Positions 1-6,293 of a DNA stretch of 9,962 bases are shown here, in pieces; within the stretch, counting starts at the first letter, position 1; the number at the start of each line of letters is the position of its first letter. The position numbers were made by a program, and so were the translations under genes. Where the stretch lies: assembly GCA_003488105.1 (NCBI GenBank), contig DNMS01000096.1:4894-14855 (forward strand). The letters run 5' to 3'. The notes beneath the pieces are model-generated. The model worked only from the letters and a program-made list of their open reading frames with translations. It ran no database searches and was not told the origin of the DNA. This DNA is from Rhodospirillaceae bacterium. GTDB taxonomy: Bacteria; Pseudomonadota; Alphaproteobacteria; Rhodospirillales_A; Casp-alpha2.

Positions 1-1
1 C

Positions 2-292
2 CGCTGCGAAGCCTCGCGCCTGTTGATCTGGCGGGCGGCGCAGAACGCCGCCGACGGCCTGCCGTCGATCCTGGATTCGTCATTGGCTAAGTGCTTCTCC
101 AACGAGATGGTGCGCGACGTGACCGGGGCAGCCATGCAGGTCATGGGGGCTTACGGTTATTCCAAGGAATTCGACATGGAACGCCGCATGCGTGACGGCT
201 GGGGTTGGGGCATCGCCGGCGGCGCCATCGACATTCAGAAGGTCAACATCGCGGCCGCCCTGGTCGGCCGCCGCTTCGATCAGCGGCGCTAG
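2..292 (+). CDS. Acyl-CoA dehydrogenase, C-terminal fragment (5' end outside window)
   Basis: The reading frame is open from the window edge, and 96 residues are visible before the TAG stop. The sequence matches the C-terminal helical domain of FAD-dependent acyl-CoA dehydrogenases, which oxidise acyl-CoA to enoyl-CoA and pass electrons to electron-transfer flavoprotein. Seen directly: a helix rich in Ala (AAMQVMGAYGYS), the ERRMRDG segment, and IAGGAIDIQ followed by a hydrophobic tail ending GRRFDQRR. In the family these correspond to the FAD/dimer-contact helices and the loop before the last helix. At that loop, medium- and short-chain enzymes carry the catalytic Glu (YEGTSQIQ type); here the aligned residue is Gly, so the base, if present, must lie upstream as in isovaleryl-CoA dehydrogenase-like members. 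The stop codon overlaps the ribosome binding site of the next gene, so the two are probably co-transcribed. Acyl substrate unknown. Confidence 0.88.
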   Translation, partial: RCEASRLLIWRAAQNAADGLPSILDSSLAKCFSNEMVRDVTGAAMQVMGAYGYSKEFDMERRMRDGWGWGIAGGAIDIQKVNIAAALVGRRFDQRR

Positions 293-305
293 GAAGGACA
301 CGACA

Positions 306-1493
306 ATGGCCGGACCTCTCGACGGTATCCGTGTTCTCGACTTTTCGCGTGTTCTGGCCGGACCCTGGTGCGCCATGATCCTGGGCGATCTGGGGGCCGA
401 GGTCATTAAGGTGGAAAGCCCGGAAGGCGACGACGTGCGTCATTTCGGCCCGCCGTTCGAAGCCGGTGAAAGTGCGTATTTCCAGGTCACCAACCGCAAC
501 AAGCAGAGCATCGTCATCGACCTGAAGACGGACGAGGGCAGGGCCATCGCTCGCGATCTGGCGTTGAAAAGCGACATCGTGGTCGAAAACCTGCGGCGCG
601 GCGCCATGGAGAAATACGGCCTGGGCTATGAGCAACTGCGCGCCGACAATCCGGGGCTGATCTATTGTGCCGTGTCCGGTTACGGGCGCACGGGTCCGGC
701 GGCGGAACGCGCCGGCTATGATTTCCTGATCCAGGCGGAAAGTGGCCTGATGTCCCTGATCGGCGGCGCCGACCAGCCGCCTATGAAGGTGGGTGCTGCC
801 GTGACCGACATGGTCGCGGGCCAGGACGCGGTCGCGGGCGTGCTCGCGGCTCTGTTCCATCGGGAACGTTCCGGCAAGGGCCAGCACGTGGACATCGCCT
901 TGTTGGACAGCGCCGTGGCGCTATTGGCTAACCAAGGGGCGGCCTATCTGATGACCGGCGACCGGCCTCAGAGACTCGGCAACGACCATCCGTCGGTCTG
1001 TCCCTACCGGCCGTTCGACACGGCGGATCATCCGCTGGCGCTGGCGATCGGCGCCGACCGCCAGTTCCGCAAGTTGGCGGCGGCCTTGGGTCATCCCGAC
1101 ATGGCCGACGATCCGCGTTTCGTGACCAACCGGTCGCGGGCCGAGAACCGCGTCGCGCTGTACGAGATCATGGAGACCGCGTTCCGCACCAAGGGCCGCG
1201 ACGAATGGCTGGTCGATCTGCATGCGGCGGGCCTGCCTGCGGGCGCCATCCGCACGGTGGATGAGGTGCTGGAAGCGCCGGAAGTCCATGCCCGCGATAT
1301 GGTGGTTGAGGTTGACCACGCGACCATCGGCCGCGAGCGCATCATCGGATCGCCGCTCAAGCTGTCGGAAACACCGATCAGCGTGCGCTCCGCCCCGCCG
1401 ACTTTGGGTCAGCAGACGGCGGAGGTGCTGAAGGACGTGTTGGGCTGGGATGGGGCCGAGGCTGACGCCTACGCGGCGCGCGTGCGTCCCTAA
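306..1493 (+). CDS. Family III CoA transferase (CaiB/BaiF type)
   Basis: This 395-residue protein has the usual length for the family. Family III enzymes move CoA between carboxylic acids through an aspartyl-CoA anhydride in the cytoplasm. The N-terminus shows the standard Rossmann-like start (GIRVLDFSRVLAGPWC, then LGAEVIKVE), followed by NRNKQSIVIDLK and the YGRTGP segment. Asp168, in the segment AAVTDMVAGQ, aligns with the nucleophile Asp169 of formyl-CoA transferase. GKGQHVDIALLDS (about 187-199) is the conserved strand after it. The ATG at 306 is chosen because AGGAAGGA lies 7 nt upstream and overlaps the preceding stop; the open frame extends further upstream, to about 192, but only by overlapping the dehydrogenase. 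With the adjacent acyl-CoA dehydrogenase this looks like a CoA activation plus oxidation pair for an organic acid. Acid and CoA donor cannot be told from sequence alone. Confidence 0.93.
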   Translation: MAGPLDGIRVLDFSRVLAGPWCAMILGDLGAEVIKVESPEGDDVRHFGPPFEAGESAYFQVTNRNKQSIVIDLKTDEGRAIARDLALKSDIVVENLRRGAMEKYGLGYEQLRADNPGLIYCAVSGYGRTGPAAERAGYDFLIQAESGLMSLIGGADQPPMKVGAAVTDMVAGQDAVAGVLAALFHRERSGKGQHVDIALLDSAVALLANQGAAYLMTGDRPQRLGNDHPSVCPYRPFDTADHPLALAIGADRQFRKLAAALGHPDMADDPRFVTNRSRAENRVALYEIMETAFRTKGRDEWLVDLHAAGLPAGAIRTVDEVLEAPEVHARDMVVEVDHATIGRERIIGSPLKLSETPISVRSAPPTLGQQTAEVLKDVLGWDGAEADAYAARVRP

Positions 1494-1496
1494 AAG

Positions 1497-1622
1497 CCCC
1501 CTCACCCTGACCCTCTCCCCCGGTGACGGGAGAGGGAACGCACACAACGGCCTTTGTACTTACGCGAGGATTGCCGAAATTGACCTCCCTCTCCCCTCAG
1601 GGGAGAGGGTTGGGGGGAGGGG
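1497..1622. repeat. Paired palindromic repeat (REP/BIME-like) between convergent genes
   Basis: Two G/C-rich hairpins lie here. The first has arms CCCTCTCCC (1511-1519) and GGGAGAGGG (1528-1536). The second has arms CCCTCTCCCC (1587-1596) and GGGGAGAGGG (1600-1609). The outer sequences are also related in inverted orientation: 1497-1520 (CCCCTCACCCTGACCC...) is largely the reverse complement of 1600-1622 (...GGGTTGGGGGGAGGGG). This arrangement is typical of dispersed REP-type elements in GC-rich proteobacteria. It sits between the end of the CoA transferase gene and the end of the lipoprotein gene, two bases from the latter's stop, so it may stabilise or end both transcripts. There is no T-tract, so a classical intrinsic terminator is not supported. 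Copy number elsewhere in the genome cannot be seen from this window. Confidence 0.75.
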
Positions 1623-1624
1623 AA

Positions 1625-2170
1625 TCAGTCGCTACGCTGTAAGCACCTGTGGAACGCCCGGCGCTTGGCGCGGGCGGCCCCTTCACGGCCGCCGTCGGAT
1701 AGGCGTTGTTCCTCGCGCAGCAGACGCAGGCAGTCGATCTGATCGGGCCGGGTGTCGGCGGGTTCGGTCGCTGCTTTGACGCCGTCGGCGCCGTCCCGCG
1801 AGCGCACGGCGCCGCCATAGGTTTCGCGCCCGGTCGCGTTGCGGTAGAACAGTTCATCCGGATGAACCCAGAATCCATGGGGCGTGGGGCACCAGGTATC
1901 AGTGATCGCACCACCGGGACCCGTCGTGTTGACCTGGCGGCAGCCTTCCGCATCCGGAGTGCCGACAAGGGTGGCCGTGCCCGTGGCGCCGTCGGGGCTG
2001 TGCCAGGGACGGGGCGTGTCGAGGTCACCCGCCGATAGAACGGCCTGGATCGCCGCTTGCCGGGCCTGCATGCCTTGATAGGTCAGGCTGTGTTCCGGTG
2101 CGGTTGCGCAGGTGGACAGCAAAAGCGCGGCAAAGGCCGCCAGGGCGGTGCGGTGAAGATATCCGGTCAT
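1625..2170 (-). CDS. Small surface-antigen-like lipoprotein (RT0821/Lpp0805-type C-terminal domain)
   Basis: This predicted protein of 181 residues begins with a short basic stretch and a hydrophobic run ending LLLSTC, with Cys21 as the candidate lipidated residue. Thr at -1 of the lipobox is unusual, so lipidation is likely but not certain. The middle (about 51-103) has the pattern of the C-terminal domain of rickettsial 17-kDa-type surface proteins: W56 before SPDGATGTATL, then G-C77-R78-Q, then a second Cys (C94) and HGFWV around W101. C77 and C94 could pair in the periplasm. The tail (about 140-181) is charged with two further Cys. No glycine zipper, normally N-terminal to this domain in the family, is present, so this is a short version. 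It lies 33 nt downstream of the DUF1223 gene on the same strand, and no clear Shine-Dalgarno is seen. Function is unknown; a cell-envelope role is inferred. Confidence 0.7.
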   Translation of the reverse strand: MTGYLHRTALAAFAALLLSTCATAPEHSLTYQGMQARQAAIQAVLSAGDLDTPRPWHSPDGATGTATLVGTPDAEGCRQVNTTGPGGAITDTWCPTPHGFWVHPDELFYRNATGRETYGGAVRSRDGADGVKAATEPADTRPDQIDCLRLLREEQRLSDGGREGAARAKRRAFHRCLQRSD

Positions 2171-2203
2171 GCGCCGACATATAAGCGCGTTGCGGCAGCG
2201 GTT

Positions 2204-2959
2204 CTAGGATGATGGCCCTTTGGGGCATAGGGCGGCGCCCAGGATCGGGCCGTGGTTCGGAGCCTGAACCAGGACCGCACAGCCCATGCCGTTACCGCCA
2301 GCCGCGTCATGGGGCAGGTCGAGGGCCATCTGCGCGCCGCGCCAGGTGCCGAGCTTGCGGGTCTCGCGCACGATATGGCGGCTGAGTAGAACCTTGCCAT
2401 GGTTTTCGCCCTTCTGGACCACCGTCTCGGCACGGTCTTGGAAGCGGACGAGAATGATGTCGGCCACAGCGTCGGCCCCTTCGGAGACGGATGCCTGAAA
2501 CCGGCTGCCCTGGGCCGTGACGGCGACGGTCAATTTGCCCACCGTCTTGGCTGCCCGGAGGATGTTGTCGGTGACCTTGCCGCGGTGCGAGCCCACGGCC
2601 TCGAACCGCCCGTCGACGACCATCTGTGGGGTATAGACGCCCGACTGGCCGCGAATGGCGACGTTGTAGAGGCGCTGGCGCTGTGTGTGTTCCGGCGCCG
2701 AGAACGGATCTTTCCACTGGCCGTGCCACATGTAATTCAGGCTGTCCCAGTAATCGACGTGGAATTCCAGGGCGACCACGTCCGCGCGGTCGGCCAGTTC
2801 ACCCAGGAACGCCTCCGCCGGCGGGCAGGAATAACAGCCCTGCGAGGTGAACAACTCGACAACTATGGGCTTTCTGTCTTGGGCCGGGACGGGGACCGGG
2901 GCGGCGGCGGTGACGAGCGTCACAGCGAGGGCAAGGCCAGCGAACATAAGATGTTTCAT
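2204..2959 (-). CDS. DUF1223 secreted thioredoxin-like protein
   Basis: This 251-residue protein opens with a signal peptide (MKHLMF, then a hydrophobic run to about 20; probable cleavage after VPA at 26). The mature part starts with VVELFTSQGC-YSC-PPAE, giving a CxxC pair at C42 and C45 on a thioredoxin-like fold. HVDYWD (67-72) and GVYTPQMVVDG (107-117, with Pro111 in the position of the thioredoxin cis-proline) are the signature segments of the DUF1223 family (COG5429). The length is normal. Known members are annotated only as secreted, uncharacterised proteins; a periplasmic thiol-redox role is inferred from the fold and the CxxC. The start ATG has GGAAA about 9 nt upstream. The gene is transcribed away from the 125-residue protein gene across a 48-bp divergent gap and probably together with the lipoprotein gene that follows. 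Confidence 0.9.
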   Translation of the reverse strand: MKHLMFAGLALAVTLVTAAAPVPVPAQDRKPIVVELFTSQGCYSCPPAEAFLGELADRADVVALEFHVDYWDSLNYMWHGQWKDPFSAPEHTQRQRLYNVAIRGQSGVYTPQMVVDGRFEAVGSHRGKVTDNILRAAKTVGKLTVAVTAQGSRFQASVSEGADAVADIILVRFQDRAETVVQKGENHGKVLLSRHIVRETRKLGTWRGAQMALDLPHDAAGGNGMGCAVLVQAPNHGPILGAALCPKGPSS

Positions 2960-3007
2960 GGATACGTTTCCGGTTGTCTGACAGGATGATTGGGGAACGT
3001 GAATCCC

Positions 3008-3385
3008 ATGTCAATTCAACCCCAATCGGCGTATGCTCAAATCATGGTGAGCCAAGTTCACAATTCCGCTGCGGCCTTGCCGCGCCCGACCACGCTCGGC
3101 GAAAAGCTGATGCGAGAGGCGCGTGAGGCAATGGAAAATCCGGGGCAATCCTTGGGCGGGCGCACGGTCCAAGACCGCATTGATCTGTCCACCACGGATA
3201 TTGGCGGCGGTAACAAAGCCGTGAACCTTGCTCGCGGCGGCCAGCTGGCCGCCGAGATGCGCAGCACCAAGCGGGAAGACCTGGCTGAGAAATTAGACCG
3301 CGGTCTGGCCGAAGGGTTCCACGTCGGTAATCTGTTCCGCAACGTTTTCCGCAGCCTATTCGCCGCGTTCCGCGCTCGCTTCTGA
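3008..3385 (+). CDS. Uncharacterised 125-residue protein with Phe/Arg-rich C-terminal helix
   Basis: I do not recognise a family. The protein has no signal peptide and no membrane segment in its body. It is polar and Gln/Arg/Glu rich in the middle (LGEKLMREAREAMENPGQ, then TVQDRIDLSTTD), with a glycine patch IGGGNK and a helix-like run LARGGQLAAEMR. The last 20 residues alternate Phe/Leu/Val with Arg (LFRNVFRSLFAAFRARF), which would form a cationic amphipathic helix. The ATG at 3008 is preferred because GGGGAA lies 10 nt upstream; an internal ATG at 3044 has no such site, and a TTG at 2990 lies within two bases of that site. Codon use looks like that of the neighbours, and a clean intrinsic terminator follows 26 nt after the stop, so it is likely a real, singly transcribed gene. 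The IDLS segment weakly recalls anti-sigma factor FlgM, but this is too short to assign. Confidence 0.72.
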   Translation: MSIQPQSAYAQIMVSQVHNSAAALPRPTTLGEKLMREAREAMENPGQSLGGRTVQDRIDLSTTDIGGGNKAVNLARGGQLAAEMRSTKREDLAEKLDRGLAEGFHVGNLFRNVFRSLFAAFRARF

Positions 3386-3410
3386 ACCCTTTCTAACATG
3401 ACGGCATGAG

Positions 3411-3439
3411 GCCCGCCGTTCGGCGGGCTTGACCTTTTT
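3411..3439 (+). terminator. Intrinsic terminator after the 125-residue protein gene
   Basis: GCCCGCC (3411-3417) and GGCGGGC (3422-3428) form a perfect 7-bp stem around a GTTC loop. A TTGACC stretch follows and then five T residues (3435-3439). It lies 26 nt after the TGA at 3385 and separates this gene from the phosphatidyltransferase gene. The T-run is offset by 6 nt from the stem, so termination may be incomplete. Confidence 0.8.
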
Positions 3440-3509
3440 CGCCGCCTTTGGCACGAGAGAGTACGCGCGATCAGGGTTTCCGGCCTTGCGCCGTACCACG
3501 GGACATACC

Positions 3510-4202
3510 ATGACAGCCACGGAACATAATCTACCGCCATCGCGCGCCCGCGCGATGATGACGCAACTGCCCCTGATTCGAATGATGTCGCGGGCGACGA
3601 CGCCACGCTTGGCGGCGCTCGGCATGACGCCCAATCAGGCGACCAGCCTGGGCCTGGCTTCTGGTCTGACCGCCGCCGCGTGTTTCGCGCTCGGCTCGCC
3701 GGTCGTACAGGTGTTGGGGGCGGGGATGTTCTTTCTTTATTACCTGTTCGATTACTGTGACGGCGAACTGGCCCGGCTGCGCGGCATGGGATCGCGGTTC
3801 GGCGCCGCCTTCGACGATTTCACGGACTGGGTCGTCCACGCGGCCTTCTTCCTGGCCGTCGGTTACCACACGATGGCCGAGGCGGGGGATGTCTTGTGGA
3901 TGTGGCTAGGAGGCGTGGCCGCCCTTGGCGGTACGATCAGCGCGGCCTTGCCGTTGGTGCTCGGCGGCGTGCCCGAGGGCGAAACCCAGGTCGCCCGTCT
4001 GACCGACCTCGGCGGCGACGCCGGATGGCGCGACGTCGCCGTGTTCGCTTTTCGCGGATTGGCGCGCGCGGATTTCTGGCTGATCGTGGCGGGGCTGGCG
4101 CTCGGCGGTTGGCTGTGGGTTCTGCTTCCGGCCGCGGCCATCGGGGCGCAGGTGTTCTGGCTGCTCTACCTCAGCAAATCGGCGCGGCGCATCCTGACCT
4201 GA
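3510..4202 (+). CDS. CDP-alcohol phosphatidyltransferase family membrane enzyme
   Basis: This 230-residue protein carries the complete family signature: D81-YC-D84-G85-EL-A88-R89, eight residues, G98, then D102 and D106 (pattern DxxDGxxARx8Gx3Dx3D). In this family the aspartates bind two divalent metals, and the enzyme transfers a phosphatidyl or substituted phosphate group from a CDP-linked donor to an alcohol at the membrane. Hydrophobic segments are visible at roughly 46-62, 64-82, 107-122, 130-152, 188-209 and 211-222, fitting a six-helix fold. The first 40 residues are a soluble arm. The ATG at 3510 is chosen because upstream in-frame codons lie inside or next to the terminator; a weak GGGAC precedes it by 5 nt. 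The neighbouring genes do not indicate the acceptor alcohol. Phosphatidylglycerophosphate, phosphatidylserine or inositol-type synthases, or an uncharacterised branch, are all possible. Confidence 0.9.
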   Translation: MTATEHNLPPSRARAMMTQLPLIRMMSRATTPRLAALGMTPNQATSLGLASGLTAAACFALGSPVVQVLGAGMFFLYYLFDYCDGELARLRGMGSRFGAAFDDFTDWVVHAAFFLAVGYHTMAEAGDVLWMWLGGVAALGGTISAALPLVLGGVPEGETQVARLTDLGGDAGWRDVAVFAFRGLARADFWLIVAGLALGGWLWVLLPAAAIGAQVFWLLYLSKSARRILT

Positions 4203-4214
4203 CGTGCCGCCGGT

Positions 4215-5012
4215 CTATTGGGCGTAGGTGCGCTGCGGCGTGCCGAGGTCCAGTGTCAGGTCCGTCGGCGGGATGAAATAGTCCTGGTAATACATCGCAT
4301 CACCATCCATCGAATATCCCACGACGTTCAGCACGGACGCCCGTTCGCCCTCGGGCCAGCGGCATTTCAGGGAAATGTTCTTGGGTGGGGCCTCGAACCG
4401 CATCAACTGCCGGCCCCGCTGCACGGCGAGGTGCTGTCCCCTGGCCATCATGTCTTTCAGGTTGATGCCATTCAGGTCGGCCATGGGCGTGTCGACCAGT
4501 TCCGGAAAGCGGTCGGCCCGAGCATAGAACAGGTTGTAGACGTCGAATTGGTCAGCGATCACCATCACGCGTTCGATCCGCACGACTTTTTCCGTGGTCT
4601 GGCCCAGATCGGTGGACCAGGGGCCGTGGTCGGCGGTGACGTCCCGGTGCAGCACACGGGTGGCGACGGGCAGGAAACTGCCGGGCGCCCCCTCGGTGTT
4701 CAGAAACCGCATATGCCAGGGTTCATGGATCGGGCGGCTGAGGTCCGAGACGACGCTGCCGCTGCCCCGCCGACGCTGGATGACCCCGGCGTAGGCGAGA
4801 TTGCGCAACGCCCGCTGTACCGTCCCCAGACTGCAGGGCGTGGTCTGCACCAGTTCCGCCTCCGTCGGCAGCCGCGCCCCGGCCGACCAGAAACCGTCCA
4901 TGATCGATTCCGTGAACGCGCGGGACAGCTTTTCGTGTTTCGGCAGGTCCGATTCATCCGACCAGTAGCGTTTGACGAAATCCTCGGTCTTGCGTGTCGA
5001 AAAGCCAGCCAT
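4215..5012 (-). CDS. GntR-family transcriptional regulator with UTRA domain
   Basis: This 265-residue protein has an N-terminal winged helix-turn-helix at about 25-92, including GARLPTEAELV, SLGTVQRALRNLAYAGVIQ (recognition helix region) and the wing RRRGSGSVV. The rest (about 115-260) fits a UTRA ligand-binding domain: VVRIERVMVI followed by a YNLFYAR segment, and PEGERASVLNVVGYS with a final YYQDYFIPP. HutC-subfamily GntR proteins bind DNA as dimers and release it when a small metabolite binds UTRA. The ATG at 5012 is preferred because AGGGGG lies 6 nt upstream; the frame stays open to 5093, but that extension would run over the -35 box of the divergent operon. Divergent position next to the TRAP/aconitase X operon and the palindromes at its promoter indicate that it controls that operon, with the imported compound or its product as likely effector. 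Confidence 0.92.
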   Translation of the reverse strand: MAGFSTRKTEDFVKRYWSDESDLPKHEKLSRAFTESIMDGFWSAGARLPTEAELVQTTPCSLGTVQRALRNLAYAGVIQRRRGSGSVVSDLSRPIHEPWHMRFLNTEGAPGSFLPVATRVLHRDVTADHGPWSTDLGQTTEKVVRIERVMVIADQFDVYNLFYARADRFPELVDTPMADLNGINLKDMMARGQHLAVQRGRQLMRFEAPPKNISLKCRWPEGERASVLNVVGYSMDGDAMYYQDYFIPPTDLTLDLGTPQRTYAQ

Positions 5013-5043
5013 TCGTTCCCCCTTCAGCTGCCGCAGCGAATCA

Positions 5044-5080
5044 CTTGTCCATCTTCCCCAGCCAGCACCGGCGGGACAAG
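5044..5080. promoter_or_regulatory. Spaced inverted repeat in the gntR leader
   Basis: CTTGTCC (5044-5050) and GGACAAG (5074-5080) are perfect inverted copies 23 bp apart, upstream of the plus-strand -35 box and within the probable 5' leader of gntR. It could be a protein site or a leader hairpin. A 7-bp match at this spacing may also be chance. Confidence 0.3.
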
Positions 5081-5086
5081 GCGGCA

Positions 5087-5114
5087 TTGACATGGTAAAT
5101 TACTATGATGTAAT
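5087..5114 (+). promoter_or_regulatory. Sigma-70 promoter of the TRAP/aconitase X operon
   Basis: A perfect TTGACA -35 box (5087-5092) is followed after 16 bp by TGTAAT (5109-5114), a 5/6 match to the -10 consensus. Transcription would start near 5121, giving a leader of about 87 nt before the dctP start at 5208. The AT-rich spacer stands out from the surrounding GC-rich DNA. No better pair is seen in this gap on the plus strand. Confidence 0.7.
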
Positions 5115-5117
5115 TAC
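5095..5117. promoter_or_regulatory. Candidate GntR operator: two GTAA/TTAC palindromes
   Basis: GTAA-A-TTAC (5095-5103) and GTAATTAC (5110-5117) are two related palindromes, each followed by TAT, with centres 14.5 bp apart. Both have the GT...AC outline expected of HutC-type GntR operators. They occupy the promoter spacer and the -10 box, so a bound repressor would block RNA polymerase. Assignment to the adjacent GntR protein is an inference from position and symmetry. Confidence 0.6.
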
Positions 5118-5133
5118 TATATTCTTATTTCAA
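5105..5133 (-). promoter_or_regulatory. Possible divergent promoter for gntR
   Basis: On the minus strand TTGAAA (complement of 5128-5133) lies 17 bp from CATCAT (complement of 5105-5110), a 4/6 match to the -10 consensus. It overlaps the same palindromes, so the regulator could repress itself. The weak -10 makes this tentative. Confidence 0.35.
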
Positions 5134-5207
5134 GGCACGGTCCGCAGATATCCGCCGTCGCCGAAGCAAATGAGGGCCAACGAGCCCTCGAGATTGGGAG
5201 GACTACC

Positions 5208-6206
5208 ATGTTCAAGAAGATTACCGGTGTCGCCGCGGCGGCACTGATCGTTCTGTCCGGCACGTCGACCGGATCGGATGCCGCGGAGCGCCTGTCCCTG
5301 TCGTCCTGGGGCAGCCCCAAGCACTATCAGGTGGCGCAGTTCGTGCCGAACTTCCAGAAGCTGCTGAAGGAAAAGTCCGGCGGCGACATCCGCCTCAAGA
5401 CCTTCGCCGGCGGCGAGATGGTGAAGCAGCAGTTCGTGGCCACCGCCGTGCCCCAGGGCACCGTCGATATTTCCCTGACGACCCTCGACAACTGGTCCGG
5501 CCGCGTGCCCGACGTGGGCATTCTCACGACGCCGCTGTGGGACAAGTCCATGGCTTGGACCCGGGACAACCTGAAGCCCGGCAATCCGATTTTCGATTAC
5601 TTCGACGCCCAGCTGCGTAAGGAAGGGGCCTTGATCATCGCCATGTTCGATATCGGCCCGCCCGTCGTCAGCACCAACTTCAAGATCGAAGGCCCGGATT
5701 CGTTCAAGGACATGCCGATCCGCGCCTATTCCAAGGGCTCGGCGCAGGTTCTGCAGGCGCTGGGCGCCGCGCCGACGATCATGGGCGTGGGCGATGTCTA
5801 TTCCGGTCTGCAGCGCGGCACGGTCAAGGGCGCCATGGGCGGCCTGGGCGGTGCGGTCGGCCTGAAGCATTTCGAGGTCACGTCCAACATGTTCGTGCCG
5901 AACGGCGTGATGGGCACGCTCATCCACGCCTACGTCATGAACAAGGAAAAGTTCGAGAAGATGTCGCCCGCCAACCAGAAGGCGGTCATGGAAGCCGCCG
6001 CCGAAGCCCGCGACCATATGCAGCAGTTCGCCATCGACAAACTGGCAAGCCTGCTGGACACCGTGCGCAAAAACGGCAACGAAGTGACGGCGGTGGAACC
6101 GGGCAGCGACCTTTGGAACAAGTTCGCCAAACGTCTGGAGCCGTTGACGGCATCCGCGAAAGAGCAATACTCCAAGGAAGTGCAGGACCTGCTCACCAAG
6201 AACTGA
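5208..6206 (+). CDS. dctP: TRAP transporter periplasmic solute-binding protein (DctP family)
   Basis: The 332-residue protein starts with a signal peptide (MFKKITG, hydrophobic run, likely cleavage after SDA at 25) and matches the DctP family of extracytoplasmic receptors that capture a solute for the TRAP membrane subunits. Family hallmarks are visible: GGEMVKQQ (68-75), the strand FKDMPIRAYS containing Arg172, the position that in this family salt-bridges the ligand carboxylate, and the following Y-SGLQRGTVKGAMGG segment (198-212). A carboxylate ligand is therefore expected, but its identity is not readable. The start is supported by GGGAGGA ending 5 nt upstream. It is the first gene of the operon, behind a strong promoter, and is followed by a stable hairpin before the membrane subunits, which suits the high receptor-to-permease ratio of TRAP systems. 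Confidence 0.94.
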   Translation: MFKKITGVAAAALIVLSGTSTGSDAAERLSLSSWGSPKHYQVAQFVPNFQKLLKEKSGGDIRLKTFAGGEMVKQQFVATAVPQGTVDISLTTLDNWSGRVPDVGILTTPLWDKSMAWTRDNLKPGNPIFDYFDAQLRKEGALIIAMFDIGPPVVSTNFKIEGPDSFKDMPIRAYSKGSAQVLQALGAAPTIMGVGDVYSGLQRGTVKGAMGGLGGAVGLKHFEVTSNMFVPNGVMGTLIHAYVMNKEKFEKMSPANQKAVMEAAAEARDHMQQFAIDKLASLLDTVRKNGNEVTAVEPGSDLWNKFAKRLEPLTASAKEQYSKEVQDLLTKN

Positions 6207-6213
6207 TGCGTTC

Positions 6214-6243
6214 AGGGATGGGCCGCGCGTGCGGCCTGTCCCT
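6214..6243 (+). promoter_or_regulatory. Stable hairpin between dctP and dctQ
   Basis: Arms 6214-6226 and 6231-6243 pair over 13 positions, with core GGCCGC/GCGGCC, two G-U wobbles in RNA and a GCGT loop. No T-tract follows directly. In an 87-nt gap, the largest inside this operon, it probably acts as an RNA-stability or attenuation element raising dctP mRNA over the downstream genes. This role is inferred from position. Confidence 0.55.
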
Positions 6244-6293
6244 TGCATCCTCTTTCCGTTTTCAATGACCGCTCCAAAGGAGAGGCCCGCGCG

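Noticed and set aside
192..305. Longer N-terminus for the CoA transferase
   Set aside because: It would overlap the dehydrogenase coding region by 100 bases and adds non-family sequence; the ATG at 306 has a strong ribosome site.
243..1547. Two long minus-strand open frames (243-887 and 921-1547) opposite the CoA transferase
   Set aside because: Both are compositional shadows of the CoA transferase gene, with no recognisable domain or ribosome site.
3429..3509. Longer N-terminus for the phosphatidyltransferase from a TTG at 3429
   Set aside because: It begins at the end of the terminator hairpin and has no ribosome site.
4218..5090. 290-codon plus-strand open frame opposite gntR
   Set aside because: The opposite strand encodes an unmistakable GntR/UTRA protein; the plus-strand product has low-information His/Arg/Pro-rich sequence.
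5013..5093. Longer N-terminus for the GntR regulator
   Set aside because: It would start over the -35 box of the divergent operon; the ATG at 5012 has a good ribosome site.
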